A stretch of 64,000 nucleotides of DNA from Faecalibacterium langellae. GTDB lineage: Bacteria; Bacillota; Clostridia; Oscillospirales; Ruminococcaceae. Where the stretch lies: NCBI RefSeq assembly GCF_002549775.1, contig NZ_NMTR01000021.1, forward strand, positions 496,001-560,000. Direction: 5' to 3'. Shown piece after piece: positions 41,392 to 49,811 of this stretch. The notes under the pieces were generated by a model. The model was not told the origin of the DNA. It ran no database searches and saw only the letters and a program-made list of their open reading frames with translations. Positions within the stretch are counted from its first letter, which is position 1. Every line of letters begins with the position of its first letter. The position numbers were made by a program, and so were the translations under genes.

Positions 41392-42969
41392 TCAGCCGCC
41401 CAGAATGGCGTGCAGGTCGTCTTCCGGCGTGGTGACGGCTTTCAGGTCATATTTTTGCTGCAGCACCTGCACCACCCCCGGCGAGAGGAAGGCGGGCAGG
41501 GTGGGCCCCAGCCGGATGTTTTTGATGCCCAGCGCCAGCAGCGCGATCAGGATGCACACGGCCTTCTGCTCAAACCAGCACAGCACCAGCGAGAGCGGCA
41601 GGTCGTTCACCCCGCAGCCAAAGGCGTCTGCCAACGCCAGTGCGATGCGGATGGCACTGTAGGCGTCGTTGCACTGGCCCACGTCCAGAATGCGGGGCAG
41701 CCCGGTGCCGGGCACGTTGCCCAAAGGCAGATCGTTCAGCCGGAACTTGCCGCACGCCAGCGTCAGGATCACCGTGTCCTGCGGGGTGAGCTTGGCGAAC
41801 TCGGTGTAGTACCGGCGGGAAGGCCGTGTGCCGTCGCAGCCGCCCACCAGGAAAAAGTGCCGGATCTTGCCGTCCTTTACCGCCTGCACGATCTCGCCCG
41901 CATGGCGCAGCACGGCATCATGCGCAAAGCCGGTGACGACGGCCTTGCCGCCGTTCATGCCGGGCACGAGGGTGTCCTCTTTGTAGCCGCCCAGCTCCAG
42001 CGCCCGGCGGATGACGGGGGAGAAATCCCGCCCTTCGTCGATGTGCACGATGCCGGGGTAGGACACCACCGAGGTGGTGAACACCCGGTCGGCGTAACTC
42101 TCCCGCAGGGGCATGATGCAGTTGGTGGTGAACAGGATGGGCGCGGGGATATCCTCAAACTCGGTCTGCTGGTTCTGCCATGCGGTGCCGAAGTTGCCCT
42201 TCAGGTGGGGGTATTTCTGCTTCAGCTCCGGGTAGCCGTGGGCGGGCAGCATCTCCGAGTGGGTGTAGATGTGGATGCCCTTGCCCTTCGTCTGCTCGAG
42301 CAATTGCTGCATGTCGAACAGGTCATGGCCGGAAACCACGATGAACGGCCCTTTTTCAATGGTCAGCGGCACTTCCACCGGCACCGGGTCGCCAAAGGCC
42401 CCGGTGTTGGCGGCGTCCAGCAGCTCCATGCAGCGGTAGCTGGCTTCGCCGGTCTTCTGCACCAGCGCCCACAGCTCGTCCATGGAAAGGCCCTCGGCGC
42501 TCAGAGTTTCCAGCGCGGTGCAGAAAAAGCGGTCCAGCTCCGGGCTGATGCGGCCCAGCACCCGGGCGTGGTAGTTGTAGGCCGCCATGCCCCGCAGGCT
42601 GAACAGCACGAAGCTTTTCAGGCTGCGCACGTCCGGGTCCGGCTCGTGCCACAGCCGCTGCATGTCGTAGTCCGGCGCGACGGCCGGGCAGGCGGCGTGG
42701 ACCTTCTCGGTGAGGGCGTCCACGGTGGCGGCGTCAAAGTTGACATTGGTGATGGTGGTGAACAGCCCCTGCATCAGCAAAAGGGCCTGCTCCGGGGCCG
42801 GGGCGCGGCCCGCGTCCACCAGCTGCCCGGCATAGGTGATCAGCGCGCCGGTGAGCCGGTCCTGCGCGGCGGCTGTCTCGGCCGATTTGCCGCACACACC
42901 CGCTGCCCCGGTGCAGGCCGTGCAGCCCGCCGCCTGCTCACATTGAAAACAGAACATCCGCTCGTCCAT
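41392..42969 (-). CDS. hcp: hybrid cluster protein (hydroxylamine reductase)
   Basis: Iron-sulfur-oxygen enzyme that reduces hydroxylamine, and in other bacteria nitric oxide, under anaerobic nitrosative stress. 525 residues from ATG 42969, preceded by GGGAG; the open frame further upstream has no ribosome site. The N-terminal cluster motif FCFQCEQAAGCTACTGAAGVCGK is characteristic. Later cluster ligands lie in VVSGHDLFDMQQLLEQT, LFTTNCIMP, LVGGCDGTRPSRRYYTEFA and LACGKFRLNDLPLG. Complete. No Hcr reductase gene adjoins it. Confidence 0.94.
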   Translation of the reverse strand: MDERMFCFQCEQAAGCTACTGAAGVCGKSAETAAAQDRLTGALITYAGQLVDAGRAPAPEQALLLMQGLFTTITNVNFDAATVDALTEKVHAACPAVAPDYDMQRLWHEPDPDVRSLKSFVLFSLRGMAAYNYHARVLGRISPELDRFFCTALETLSAEGLSMDELWALVQKTGEASYRCMELLDAANTGAFGDPVPVEVPLTIEKGPFIVVSGHDLFDMQQLLEQTKGKGIHIYTHSEMLPAHGYPELKQKYPHLKGNFGTAWQNQQTEFEDIPAPILFTTNCIMPLRESYADRVFTTSVVSYPGIVHIDEGRDFSPVIRRALELGGYKEDTLVPGMNGGKAVVTGFAHDAVLRHAGEIVQAVKDGKIRHFFLVGGCDGTRPSRRYYTEFAKLTPQDTVILTLACGKFRLNDLPLGNVPGTGLPRILDVGQCNDAYSAIRIALALADAFGCGVNDLPLSLVLCWFEQKAVCILIALLALGIKNIRLGPTLPAFLSPGVVQVLQQKYDLKAVTTPEDDLHAILGG

Positions 42970-43036
42970 AGAAAAACTCCCTTTCCTGCGTGAGATACCG
43001 GGAGTATGGCCGAAAAGCGCCGCCGTTATGCACACA

Positions 43037-43079
43037 CAAAAAACAAGCGTGCACACGGGGCACTGCCCATGCGCACGCT
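43037..43079 (-). terminator. terminator of csoR-copA
   Basis: On the minus strand AGCGTGCGCA pairs with TGTGCACGCT (one G-T pair) across a 14-base loop, then TTGTTTTTTG. Confidence 0.8.
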
Positions 43080-43105
43080 CGTTTGGAAGGGAGCCTGGTT
43101 TTGGC

Positions 43106-43315
43106 TTACTGGATGCCGGTCACCTTGTAGTCCTGGTCCTCGACGGCCTTCTTCAGCACGTCGTCGGCCACTTCGGCGTTCAGGGTGACGATGGCGGTGC
43201 CGGCCTCGTGGCTCACCACGGCCTCGTCCACCTCGGGCAGGGCTTCCAGAGCCTTCTTCACGCGGGCCTCGCAGTGGCCGCACATCATGCCTTCTACGTT
43301 CAGGGTCTTCTTCAT
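43106..43315 (-). CDS. copZ: CopZ-like copper chaperone from an internal in-frame start in copA
   Basis: 69-residue heavy-metal-associated domain with the Cu+ motif GMMCGHC. It is in the same frame as copA and shares its stop codon. AAGGAGG (43330-43324) lies eight bases before ATG 43315, as good a ribosome site as any in the window. The residues just before ([11 protein letters not shown]) look like a flexible linker. A free chaperone would deliver Cu+ to the pump; the same output is achieved in E. coli copA by frameshifting. Translation of the separate product is inferred from sequence only. Confidence 0.6.
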   Translation of the reverse strand: MKKTLNVEGMMCGHCEARVKKALEALPEVDEAVVSHEAGTAIVTLNAEVADDVLKKAVEDQDYKVTGIQ

Positions 43316-45670
43316 GGAATTGTCCTCCTTGGTACTCTCTTTGTTTTCAACCGCTGCGGGCTGCGTCAGGGCAGCGGGCAGGGAAGATGCATTTTTGGGC
43401 GCATGGTCGCGCTTGGTGCTGTGCAGATCAAACAGGTTCAGGCGCAGGGCGTTGCTTACCACGCAGAAGCTGGAAAGGCTCATGGCAGCAGCACCGAACA
43501 TGGGGTTCAGCGTCAGGCCGAAGGGGATGAACACGCCTGCGGCCAGCGGGATGCCGATGATGTTGTAGATGAACGCCCAGAACAGGTTTTCGTGGATGTT
43601 GCGCAGGGCAGCACGGCTCAGGCGGATGGCGGCGGGCACGTCCGACAGCTTGGAGTTCATCAGCACCACGTCCGCCGCGTCGATGGCAACGTCGGTGCCT
43701 GCGCCGATGGCGATGCCGGTGTCGGCACGGGTCAGGGCCGGGGCATCGTTGATGCCGTCGCCCACCATGGCCACCTTGCCGGATGCCTGCAGCTGGCGAA
43801 TGACCGCTTCCTTGCCGTCGGGCAGCACGCCTGCGATCACCTCGTCCACACCGGCCTGCCTGCCAATGGCGTCGGCAGTGCGCTGGTTGTCACCGGTGAG
43901 CATGACCACGCGGATGCCCATGGCCTGCAGCTCCCGGATGGCGCGGGGGCTGTCCTCCTTGATGGTATCGGCCACCGCGATGATGCCCAGCAGACGGCCT
44001 GCTCCGCCGAAGAACAGGGGCGTTTTGCCCTGTGCGGAAAGGGCTGCGGCCTTCTCCTGCAGCTGTGCGGGCACGGTGACTTTGGTGCCGATAAAGGACG
44101 CATTGCCGCCAAAGATCTCCACGCCGTCCAGCTTTGCGGCCAGACCGTTGCCCGGCAGGGCGGCAAAGCCGGATACCTCGGGGGCGGTGAGCTTCTGCGC
44201 GTCGGTGCAGGCCAGCACGGCCTTTGCCAGCGGGTGCTCGCTCTTGCGCTCCAGTGCGGCGGCAAGGGTGAGCAGCTCCGTCTCGGAAACGCCCTCGGCG
44301 GGCAGAATGTCAGTCACTTTTGGTTCGCCGCTGGTGATGGTGCCGGTCTTGTCCAGCGCCACGATCTGGGTGCGGCCTGCAGCTTCCAGCGAAGCGGCGG
44401 TCTTGAACAGGATGCCGTTCTTTGCACCCAGACCGTTGCCCACCATGATGGCCACCGGCGTTGCCAGACCCAGCGCACAGGGGCAGCTGATGACCAGCAC
44501 GGAGATGCCGCGGGCCAGCGCATAGCCCAGCTCCCGGCCCAGCAGCAGCCACACGATGGTGGTGACCACCGCAATGGTAATGACCGCAGGCACGAAGAAA
44601 CCGGACACCGTATCGGCGATTTTTGCAATGGGAGCCTTGGTGGCGGCGGCGTCGCTGACCATCCGGATGATCTGGGCAAGGGTGGTGTCCTCACCCACGC
44701 GGGTGGCCCGGCACTGCAGGAAACCGGACTGGTTGGTGGTGGCAGCGCTCACCTTGTCGCCCTCGGCCTTGTCCACGGGGATGCTCTCGCCGGTCAGGGC
44801 GCTCTCGTTCACGGCGCTGGTGCCTTCCAGCACGATGCCGTCCACGGGGATGTTCTCGCCCGGGCGCACCACAAAGATGTCCCCCTTCTGCACCTGCTCG
44901 ATGGGCACGGTCACTTCGGCACCGTCCCGCAGCAGGGTGGCGGTCTTGGGGGCAAGCTTCATCAGGCTCTTGAGCGCGTCGGTGGTCTTGCCCTTGGAGC
45001 GGGCCTCCAGCATCTTGCCCACCGTGATGAGGGTCAAAATCATGGCGGCGGACTCAAAGTAGAACTCCATCATATAGTGCATGACCAGCTCACTGTTGCC
45101 GTCCACCTGCGCGCGGGTCATGGCGAACAGGGCGTAGGTGCTCCACACAAAGCTTGCCATGGAACCCATGGCCACCAGCGTGTCCATGTTGGGCGAGCCG
45201 TGGAGGAGCCCCTTGAAGCCGTTGATGAAGAACTTCTGGTTGATGACCATGACGATGCCCGCCAGCAGCAGCTGCACAAGGCCCATGGCGATGTGGTTGC
45301 CGTCGAACCAGCGGGGCAGGGGCCAGCCCCACATCATGTGGCCCATGGAGAAGTACATCAGCACCAGCAGAAAGCCCAGCGACGCAATGAGCCGCCGCTT
45401 GAGCTTGGGGGTCTCGTGGTCGGCCAGCGCGTCAAGGTCGGCGCTGGTGGAGCTGGCAGCCGCCGCGCCCGCACGCTTGGGGCTGGCACCGTAACCGGCA
45501 TCCTGCACGGCCTTGATGATCTCGGCAGAGCTGGCGGTGCCCTCCACGCCCATGGAGTTGGTCAGCAGGCTCACCGAGCAGCTGGCAACGCCGGGCACCT
45601 TGCTCACGGCCTTCTCCACCCGGGCGGAGCAGGCTGCGCAGCTCATGCCGGTAACGTTGTATTGTTCCAT
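43106..45670 (-). CDS. copA: copper-exporting P1B-type ATPase with a C-terminal CopZ-like domain
   Basis: 854 residues. The N-terminal metal-binding domain has [15 protein letters not shown]; a second HMA domain with [15 protein letters not shown] forms the C-terminus (residues 786-854), an uncommon place for it. In between: eight membrane segments, the Cu+ site CPC in [12 protein letters not shown] (~residue 396), phosphorylation site DKTGTIT (~440), HP motif SEHPLAKAV, and hinge [12 protein letters not shown]. It pumps Cu+ out of the cell. Lies 42 bp after csoR with no promoter between. An internal ribosome site and ATG start the C-terminal domain separately (next entry). Confidence 0.95.
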   Translation of the reverse strand: MEQYNVTGMSCAACSARVEKAVSKVPGVASCSVSLLTNSMGVEGTASSAEIIKAVQDAGYGASPKRAGAAAASSTSADLDALADHETPKLKRRLIASLGFLLVLMYFSMGHMMWGWPLPRWFDGNHIAMGLVQLLLAGIVMVINQKFFINGFKGLLHGSPNMDTLVAMGSMASFVWSTYALFAMTRAQVDGNSELVMHYMMEFYFESAAMILTLITVGKMLEARSKGKTTDALKSLMKLAPKTATLLRDGAEVTVPIEQVQKGDIFVVRPGENIPVDGIVLEGTSAVNESALTGESIPVDKAEGDKVSAATTNQSGFLQCRATRVGEDTTLAQIIRMVSDAAATKAPIAKIADTVSGFFVPAVITIAVVTTIVWLLLGRELGYALARGISVLVISCPCALGLATPVAIMVGNGLGAKNGILFKTAASLEAAGRTQIVALDKTGTITSGEPKVTDILPAEGVSETELLTLAAALERKSEHPLAKAVLACTDAQKLTAPEVSGFAALPGNGLAAKLDGVEIFGGNASFIGTKVTVPAQLQEKAAALSAQGKTPLFFGGAGRLLGIIAVADTIKEDSPRAIRELQAMGIRVVMLTGDNQRTADAIGRQAGVDEVIAGVLPDGKEAVIRQLQASGKVAMVGDGINDAPALTRADTGIAIGAGTDVAIDAADVVLMNSKLSDVPAAIRLSRAALRNIHENLFWAFIYNIIGIPLAAGVFIPFGLTLNPMFGAAAMSLSSFCVVSNALRLNLFDLHSTKRDHAPKNASSLPAALTQPAAVENKESTKEDNSMKKTLNVEGMMCGHCEARVKKALEALPEVDEAVVSHEAGTAIVTLNAEVADDVLKKAVEDQDYKVTGIQ

Positions 45671-45712
45671 AAAATATCACTCCTACGTTGAGTATGCACG
45701 GGAACGGGCTTC

Positions 45713-46108
45713 TTATTTCATGAGCTTGGGCAGCAGATTCATCAGCTCGTCCAGCTTTACCTCGCTGCCCGCACGCAGGTCGTCCGCCACGCAGGTGGAG
45801 ATGTGCTGTGCCAGCAGCTCCTTGGAAAAGCTGTTCAGCGCCGAGTTCGCCGCCGCCACCTGCACAAGGATGTCCACGCAGTAGGCATCTTTTTCCAGCA
45901 TGCCGCGGATGCCGCGCACCTGCCCCTCGATGCGGCTGAGCCGGTTCAGCAGGGCCTTGTGTTCCTCAGGGGTGCGGTCCTTGTGGCGGCAGCAGGAGGG
46001 GGTGACGCTTTCGGTGGGCACAGCGGATGCGTCAACGGCCGGAGCCGTGGCAGCTTCGGGCTGGGCGGGCGTGCTGCAACAGCAGCAGGGCTTTTTCTCG
46101 TTGTCCAT
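45713..46108 (-). CDS. csoR: CsoR family copper-sensing repressor with Cys-rich extension
   Basis: Helical dimeric repressor released from DNA by Cu+. 131 residues against about 90-105 for typical CsoR. The core RTPEEHKALLNRLSRIEGQVRGIRGMLEKDAYCVDILVQ contains the first Cys ligand; the His-x-x-x-Cys pair is in HISTCV. The first ~45 residues form an extra tail, low in complexity, with clusters CCCC and SCCRH that may bind additional metal. It heads the csoR-copA operon and probably represses itself through the palindrome at 46122-46136. Confidence 0.9.
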   Translation of the reverse strand: MDNEKKPCCCCSTPAQPEAATAPAVDASAVPTESVTPSCCRHKDRTPEEHKALLNRLSRIEGQVRGIRGMLEKDAYCVDILVQVAAANSALNSFSKELLAQHISTCVADDLRAGSEVKLDELMNLLPKLMK

Positions 46109-46121
46109 AAAATATCTCCTT

Positions 46122-46136
46122 TACCCATAGGGGGTA
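46122..46136. promoter_or_regulatory. CsoR-type operator
   Basis: TACCC-ATAGG-GGGTA, an inverted repeat with the C-run/G-run layout of known CsoR sites (for example at Bacillus copZA). It is just downstream of the predicted transcription start and overlaps the csoR ribosome site. Confidence 0.75.
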
Positions 46137-46152
46137 TACATCTTACAGCATG

Positions 46153-46181
46153 AGTATAGCACAGCAAACCCGATAAATCAA
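46153..46181 (-). promoter_or_regulatory. promoter of csoR-copA
   Basis: On the minus strand TTGATT (46181-46176), 17-base spacer, TATACT (46158-46153). Confidence 0.82.
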
Positions 46182-46200
46182 GTAGGGAATTGAAAAATAC

Positions 46201-46240
46201 AAACAAAAAGAGGGAAGGCACTGCAAATGCCTTCCCTCTA
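46201..46240 (-). terminator. terminator of the hydrolase-like gene
   Basis: On the minus strand AGAGGGAAGGCA pairs with TGCCTTCCCTCT around a 7-base loop, followed by TTTTTGTTTG. Confidence 0.9.
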
Positions 46241-46251
46241 TCAAATCACTT

Positions 46252-47007
46252 TTACTTCTCCAGAATCCGCGGCACAAACAGGCCCAGCATCTTGCCCCAC
46301 CAGTACCACTCGTGGGAGACATCGCCGCCCCAGACCTCGAGGTGGGCGGGCAGGCCCTGTGCGGCCAGCACATCGGCCAGCGCCTGCGTGTCGGCTTTGG
46401 CATCGTCCTCGTAGGCACCCTGACCGGCGCAGAGCATCAGGCTGTTCTCCTTGGCCTTGGCCAGAGCCAGCTTGTCGGCGATGCCGTTCTCGGCCAGATA
46501 CTGCAGGGGAGAGCAGCGCAGCACCAGATCGTCGGCTTCACTGCCCCAGAAGCGGGCCAGATCGTAGATGCCGGAAAGGCCGATGGCACCGGCAAAGAGC
46601 TTGGGACGGCGCAGGCGGCAGTTGACGGCGTGCACAGCGCCAAGGTCGATGCCCACACACCACAGCTTGGCATCCTTTGCGGCACCGTTCAGGGCCAGCA
46701 CCCGGGGAGCCAGCTCGGCGGTAAGGTAGACGAAGTACTTTTCCTCCATCTCGGCGCGGCGGCGCACCGGGATGTCGCCGTTCAGTACGGCCTCGCCGTC
46801 AATGCTGTCGGCGCAGAACAGCTGCACCTTGCCCTCGTTCAGCAGCGGGGCAATGGCATCGGGCATGCCGTTGTTCTCCCAATCATAAAAGCGGCCGCCG
46901 CGGGCAGGCAGGGCCAGCACCGGCACACCGGCGCTGCCGTATACCTTGAACTCCATCTCGCGGTTCAGCACGCTGCTCCACTCTTTGTAATAGGTACCCT
47001 GGATCAT
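46252..47007 (-). CDS. esterase-like alpha/beta-hydrolase with Asp in the nucleophile position
   Basis: 251 residues. It resembles the small 'esterase/PHB depolymerase-like' proteins of Clostridia: VPVLALPARGGRFYDWEN near residue 30, QLFCADSIDGE, and the C-terminal HEWYWWGKMLGLFVPRIL with the expected catalytic His. At the nucleophile elbow the usual G-x-S-x-G reads G119-I-D121-L-G123, so Asp replaces Ser. It may be inactive or use a different chemistry. AAGGAG upstream of ATG 47007; a terminator follows. Neighbouring DUF4250 gene lies 100 bp upstream. Confidence 0.7.
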   Translation of the reverse strand: MIQGTYYKEWSSVLNREMEFKVYGSAGVPVLALPARGGRFYDWENNGMPDAIAPLLNEGKVQLFCADSIDGEAVLNGDIPVRRRAEMEEKYFVYLTAELAPRVLALNGAAKDAKLWCVGIDLGAVHAVNCRLRRPKLFAGAIGLSGIYDLARFWGSEADDLVLRCSPLQYLAENGIADKLALAKAKENSLMLCAGQGAYEDDAKADTQALADVLAAQGLPAHLEVWGGDVSHEWYWWGKMLGLFVPRILEK

Positions 47008-47107
47008 AAATCAAGCACTCCTTGTTTCTATATTCACCGGCCCAGGCGTAGTCGCTGCACGTCGGTGCCGGTCGTTAGCGATCAAAAGAAAGCTTTCTCT
47101 GGAAATA

Positions 47108-47284
47108 TCACACGAACTGGTTGCGCTGGGCATCGTACTCGTAGCCCACGGCCCGGAGCTTTGCGCAAAGGTCGGCCTTGTCGGCATCCATGTCTTCGCA
47201 CAGAGCATCGAGGTTTTTGTAAAAATCACGCAGCTTCAGGTTCACCACGCTCAGCAGCATGATGGGATCGTTGGGCAGAGCCAT
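47108..47284 (-). CDS. DUF4250 domain protein
   Basis: 58 residues from ATG 47284, with AGGAGG upstream. The entire protein is the DUF4250 family: LPNDPIMLLSVVNLKLRDFY, LDALCEDMDADKADLCAKL and VGYEYDAQRNQF. Small helical protein of Firmicutes with unknown function. It follows rpmB after a strong terminator. Confidence 0.85.
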   Translation of the reverse strand: MALPNDPIMLLSVVNLKLRDFYKNLDALCEDMDADKADLCAKLRAVGYEYDAQRNQFV

Positions 47285-47304
47285 GTGTTTTGCCTCCTTA
47301 CAGC

Positions 47305-47340
47305 AACAAAAAAAGCCGGCCACTCGACAAAGTGACCGGC
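47305..47340 (-). terminator. terminator of rpmB
   Basis: On the minus strand GCCGGTCACT pairs with AGTGGCCGGC (one G-T pair), 6-base loop, then TTTTTTTGTTG. Confidence 0.92.
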
Positions 47341-47353
47341 CACATACACCAAA

Positions 47354-47542
47354 TTAGACAGCGCGGGTAACTTTGCCAGCGCGCAGGCAACGGGAGCATG
47401 CGTAGACGTACTTGGGAGAACCCTCAACGACCGCCTTGACACGACGGACATTCGGCTTCCAGGTACGGTTGGAACGACGATGAGAGTGAGAAACCTTGAT
47501 ACCAAAGGCAACACCCTTGCCGCAGCATTCACATTTAGCCAT
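47354..47542 (-). CDS. rpmB: 50S ribosomal protein L28
   Basis: 62 residues from ATG 47542, with GGAGGTGCAAG upstream. MAKCECCGKGVAFGIKVSHS and the RTWKPNVRRVK block identify L28. Two pairs of cysteines (CECC and CSRC) show this is the zinc-binding form. Single-gene unit with its own terminator. Confidence 0.96.
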   Translation of the reverse strand: MAKCECCGKGVAFGIKVSHSHRRSNRTWKPNVRRVKAVVEGSPKYVYACSRCLRAGKVTRAV

Positions 47543-47655
47543 GGTACTTGCACCTCCTGCAGTGAAGTAAGGAATCAAAATAATCAGCTTGACTATTGTA
47601 GCAGATTACCGGGCAAAATGCAAGCCTTTTTTCAAAAAATATTGCGATTTTTTGG

Positions 47656-47792
47656 AAACTCCCTCCGTCATTGCTTACGCAATGCCACCTCCCTCGGGGA
47701 GGGAGGCTTTGGCAGTACGGCAAAGTTTTTCTCTCTGCCAAGGGCTCCCTCACTGAGGGAGCTGTCGAGCGCATGCGAGACTGAAGGAGTTT
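47656..47792 (+). repeat. dispersed hairpin element, diverged copy E
   Basis: AAACTCCCTCCGTCATTGC at the left and CTGAAGGAGTTT at the right form the ends; the body has CCACCTCCCTCGGGGAGGGAGG and GGCTCCCTCACTGAGGGAGC hairpins. Same plan as copies A-D with different arms. Confidence 0.72.
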
Positions 47793-47860
47793 ACCCCCTT
47801 GTCTAAAACCTCAAAAAATAGTATTATATATGGTATACTGAAAAAAGGCAGGAATATCGA

Positions 47861-48535
47861 ATGACCTCTCAGGGCATCTATTATCTCATCCGCGCGCTGG
47901 TGGCGCTGGTGGCCATCCCCTTCCACGAGTGCGGCCACGCGCTGGCAGCATGGCTGCTGGGCGACGACACCGCAAAGCGGCAGGGGCGGCTCTCCATGAA
48001 CCCCTTTGCCCACTTTGACCTGCTGGGCACGCTGTGCATGGTGTTTGCGGGCGTGGGCTGGGCAAAGCCCGTCTCCACCGACCCCCGCAATTTCAAAAAC
48101 CCCAAGTGGGGCATGGCTCTCACCGCGCTGGCTGGCCCTGCGGCAAACATGATCCTTGCCTATGTGGGCATGGTGGTGTGGAAGCTCATGTACTACTGGG
48201 CACCGGTGAACGATGCCACCATCTACATTGCCATGTTCCTGCAGTACCTTGTGCTGATGAACGTGAGCCTTGCCGTGTTCAACTTGATCCCGGTGCCGCC
48301 GCTGGACGGCAGCCGCATCCTGCTGGTGCTGCTGCCCCGGCGCATCTACTTTGGCCTGATGAAGTACGAGCGCTATATCATGATCGCCCTGCTGGCGGCA
48401 GTGTGGTTCGGCGCACTGGATACCCCCCTGTACTACCTGAACAACATTGTGTGGGAGCTGCTGGGCAAGGGCACCGGCTACATTGATAAGATCGCGTATT
48501 CCATCTACTATGCCGGCCTTGGGACGGTGGTGTGA
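47861..48535 (+). CDS. site-2 protease family (M50) membrane metalloprotease
   Basis: 224 residues, about six membrane segments. The zinc motif HExxH is in IPFHECGHALAAWLLGD, and the third ligand Asp is in FNLIPVPPLDGSRI. TDPRNFKNPKWGMALTALAGPAANMILA is the central GxxG/NP region. These rhomboid-unrelated intramembrane proteases cut membrane-bound substrates; this short subfamily without PDZ domain is common beside scpAB in Firmicutes. A TATACT box lies at 47834-47839. Stop overlaps the scpA start. Confidence 0.9.
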   Translation: MTSQGIYYLIRALVALVAIPFHECGHALAAWLLGDDTAKRQGRLSMNPFAHFDLLGTLCMVFAGVGWAKPVSTDPRNFKNPKWGMALTALAGPAANMILAYVGMVVWKLMYYWAPVNDATIYIAMFLQYLVLMNVSLAVFNLIPVPPLDGSRILLVLLPRRIYFGLMKYERYIMIALLAAVWFGALDTPLYYLNNIVWELLGKGTGYIDKIAYSIYYAGLGTVV

Positions 48536-49260
48536 GCGTGGCAGAAGAACTGACCTTCCATCTGGAAGATTTTGACGGCCCGCTGGAATTATTGCTGGCG
48601 CTTGTGGCCAAACATAAGATGGACCTGCACAACATCCCCATTCTGGAGCTGATCGACCAGTACACCGCCACGGTGGCGCGGGCCGACCCGGACCCGGAAG
48701 CCGCCAGCGCCTTCATCGAGATGGCCGCGCGGCTGGTGGAGATGAAAAGCTACCTGCTTTTGCCCCGCAGCGAAGAGGGCGAGCGCATGAAGCAGGAGTT
48801 CACCGGCCAGCTGATCGAGTACGACCAGTGCCGCCGCATGGCTGCGCTTTTGCGCCAAAAGGCCGAAGCTGCGCCGGTTTTTGTGCGTCCGCCCATGGAG
48901 ATGGAGTTCGATAACACCTACGACCTGCACCATGCGCCGCAGGTGCTGGCGGATTACTGGGCCGTTCTTTCCGGCCGCACCAAGCTGCGCCGGGAGCCTA
49001 CCCAGCAGCAGTTCGAGCCGCTGGTCACAGCGCCCATGGTGTCGGTGACGAGCCGGGTGGTGTACATTCTGCGGCACCTGATTGCCGGTACAGCGGCAAA
49101 AATGAGCCAGCTGTTCAGCCGCCAGCAGACCCGCAGCACCAACGTGGCCACCTTTCTGGCCTTGCTGGAGCTGGTGCGCGGCGGCCGTGTAAAGCTGGAC
49201 GACGAGGGCCGGCTGACCATGCAGCGGGGCCGCATCCAACGTGATAAGGAGAAGGAATGA
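48532..49260 (+). CDS. scpA: segregation and condensation protein A
   Basis: Kleisin subunit that bridges the SMC dimer for chromosome condensation. 242 residues from a GTG that overlaps the upstream stop (GTGA); a second GTG two codons on is possible. LTFHLEDFDGPLELLLALVAKHKMDLHNIPI is the diagnostic N-terminus, and YLLLPRSEEGE follows. The C-terminal winged helix VATFLALLELVRGGRVKL binds SMC. ATGA overlap with scpB. Confidence 0.95.
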   Translation: MSVAEELTFHLEDFDGPLELLLALVAKHKMDLHNIPILELIDQYTATVARADPDPEAASAFIEMAARLVEMKSYLLLPRSEEGERMKQEFTGQLIEYDQCRRMAALLRQKAEAAPVFVRPPMEMEFDNTYDLHHAPQVLADYWAVLSGRTKLRREPTQQQFEPLVTAPMVSVTSRVVYILRHLIAGTAAKMSQLFSRQQTRSTNVATFLALLELVRGGRVKLDDEGRLTMQRGRIQRDKEKE

Positions 49261-49808
49261 ACCAGAAACAGATCCGTGCAGCCGTGGAAGCCATGCTGTT
49301 TGCCAGCGGCGACCCCATTGGTGCCGACAAGCTGGCCCAGGCGGTGCAGCTGCCGCAGCTCAGCGTGGAAGCCGCGCTGGAAGCCCTGCGGGAGCGCTAC
49401 GCCCGGGAGGACAGCGGCCTGTGCCTGCTGCACCTGAACACCCGCTGGCAGCTTGCCACCAAGACCGAGTGGGCCGACTGCATCCGCCGCCTGCTGGACA
49501 GCCGCCGCGCAGTGCCCCTTGGCCCCGCCGCCATGGAGACCCTGACCGTGATCGCCTACAACCAGCCGGTGTCCCGCGCCTTCATCGAGCAGGTGCGCGG
49601 CGTGGATTCCTCGTCCAGCGTGTCGGGCCTGCTGGAAAAGGGCCTCATTGAGGAAGCCGGCCGCCTTGACCTGCCGGGCAGGCCGGTGAGCTTCCGCACC
49701 ACCGACACCTTTTTGCGGGTGTTCGGCCTTTCTTCTCTGGCCGACCTGCCGCCGGTGCACGGACAGGAAACGGAAACGAACGCATCACCGACAGAAAGTG
49801 AGGGGTAA
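49257..49808 (+). CDS. scpB: segregation and condensation protein B
   Basis: Partner of ScpA in the SMC complex. 183 residues. Two winged helices: AAVEAMLFASGDPIGADKLAQ at the start, then METLTVIAYNQPVSRAFIEQVRGVDSSSSVSGLLEKGLIEEAGR and the typical TDTFLRVFGLSSLADLP near the end. The start overlaps the scpA stop; DUF2953 follows after 3 bases. Confidence 0.95.
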   Translation: MNQKQIRAAVEAMLFASGDPIGADKLAQAVQLPQLSVEAALEALRERYAREDSGLCLLHLNTRWQLATKTEWADCIRRLLDSRRAVPLGPAAMETLTVIAYNQPVSRAFIEQVRGVDSSSSVSGLLEKGLIEEAGRLDLPGRPVSFRTTDTFLRVFGLSSLADLPPVHGQETETNASPTESEG

Positions 49809-49811
49809 CGC

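Noticed and set aside
46143-46418. Short minus-strand frames downstream of the hydrolase
   Set aside because: Overlap its terminator and the csoR promoter; no ribosome site.
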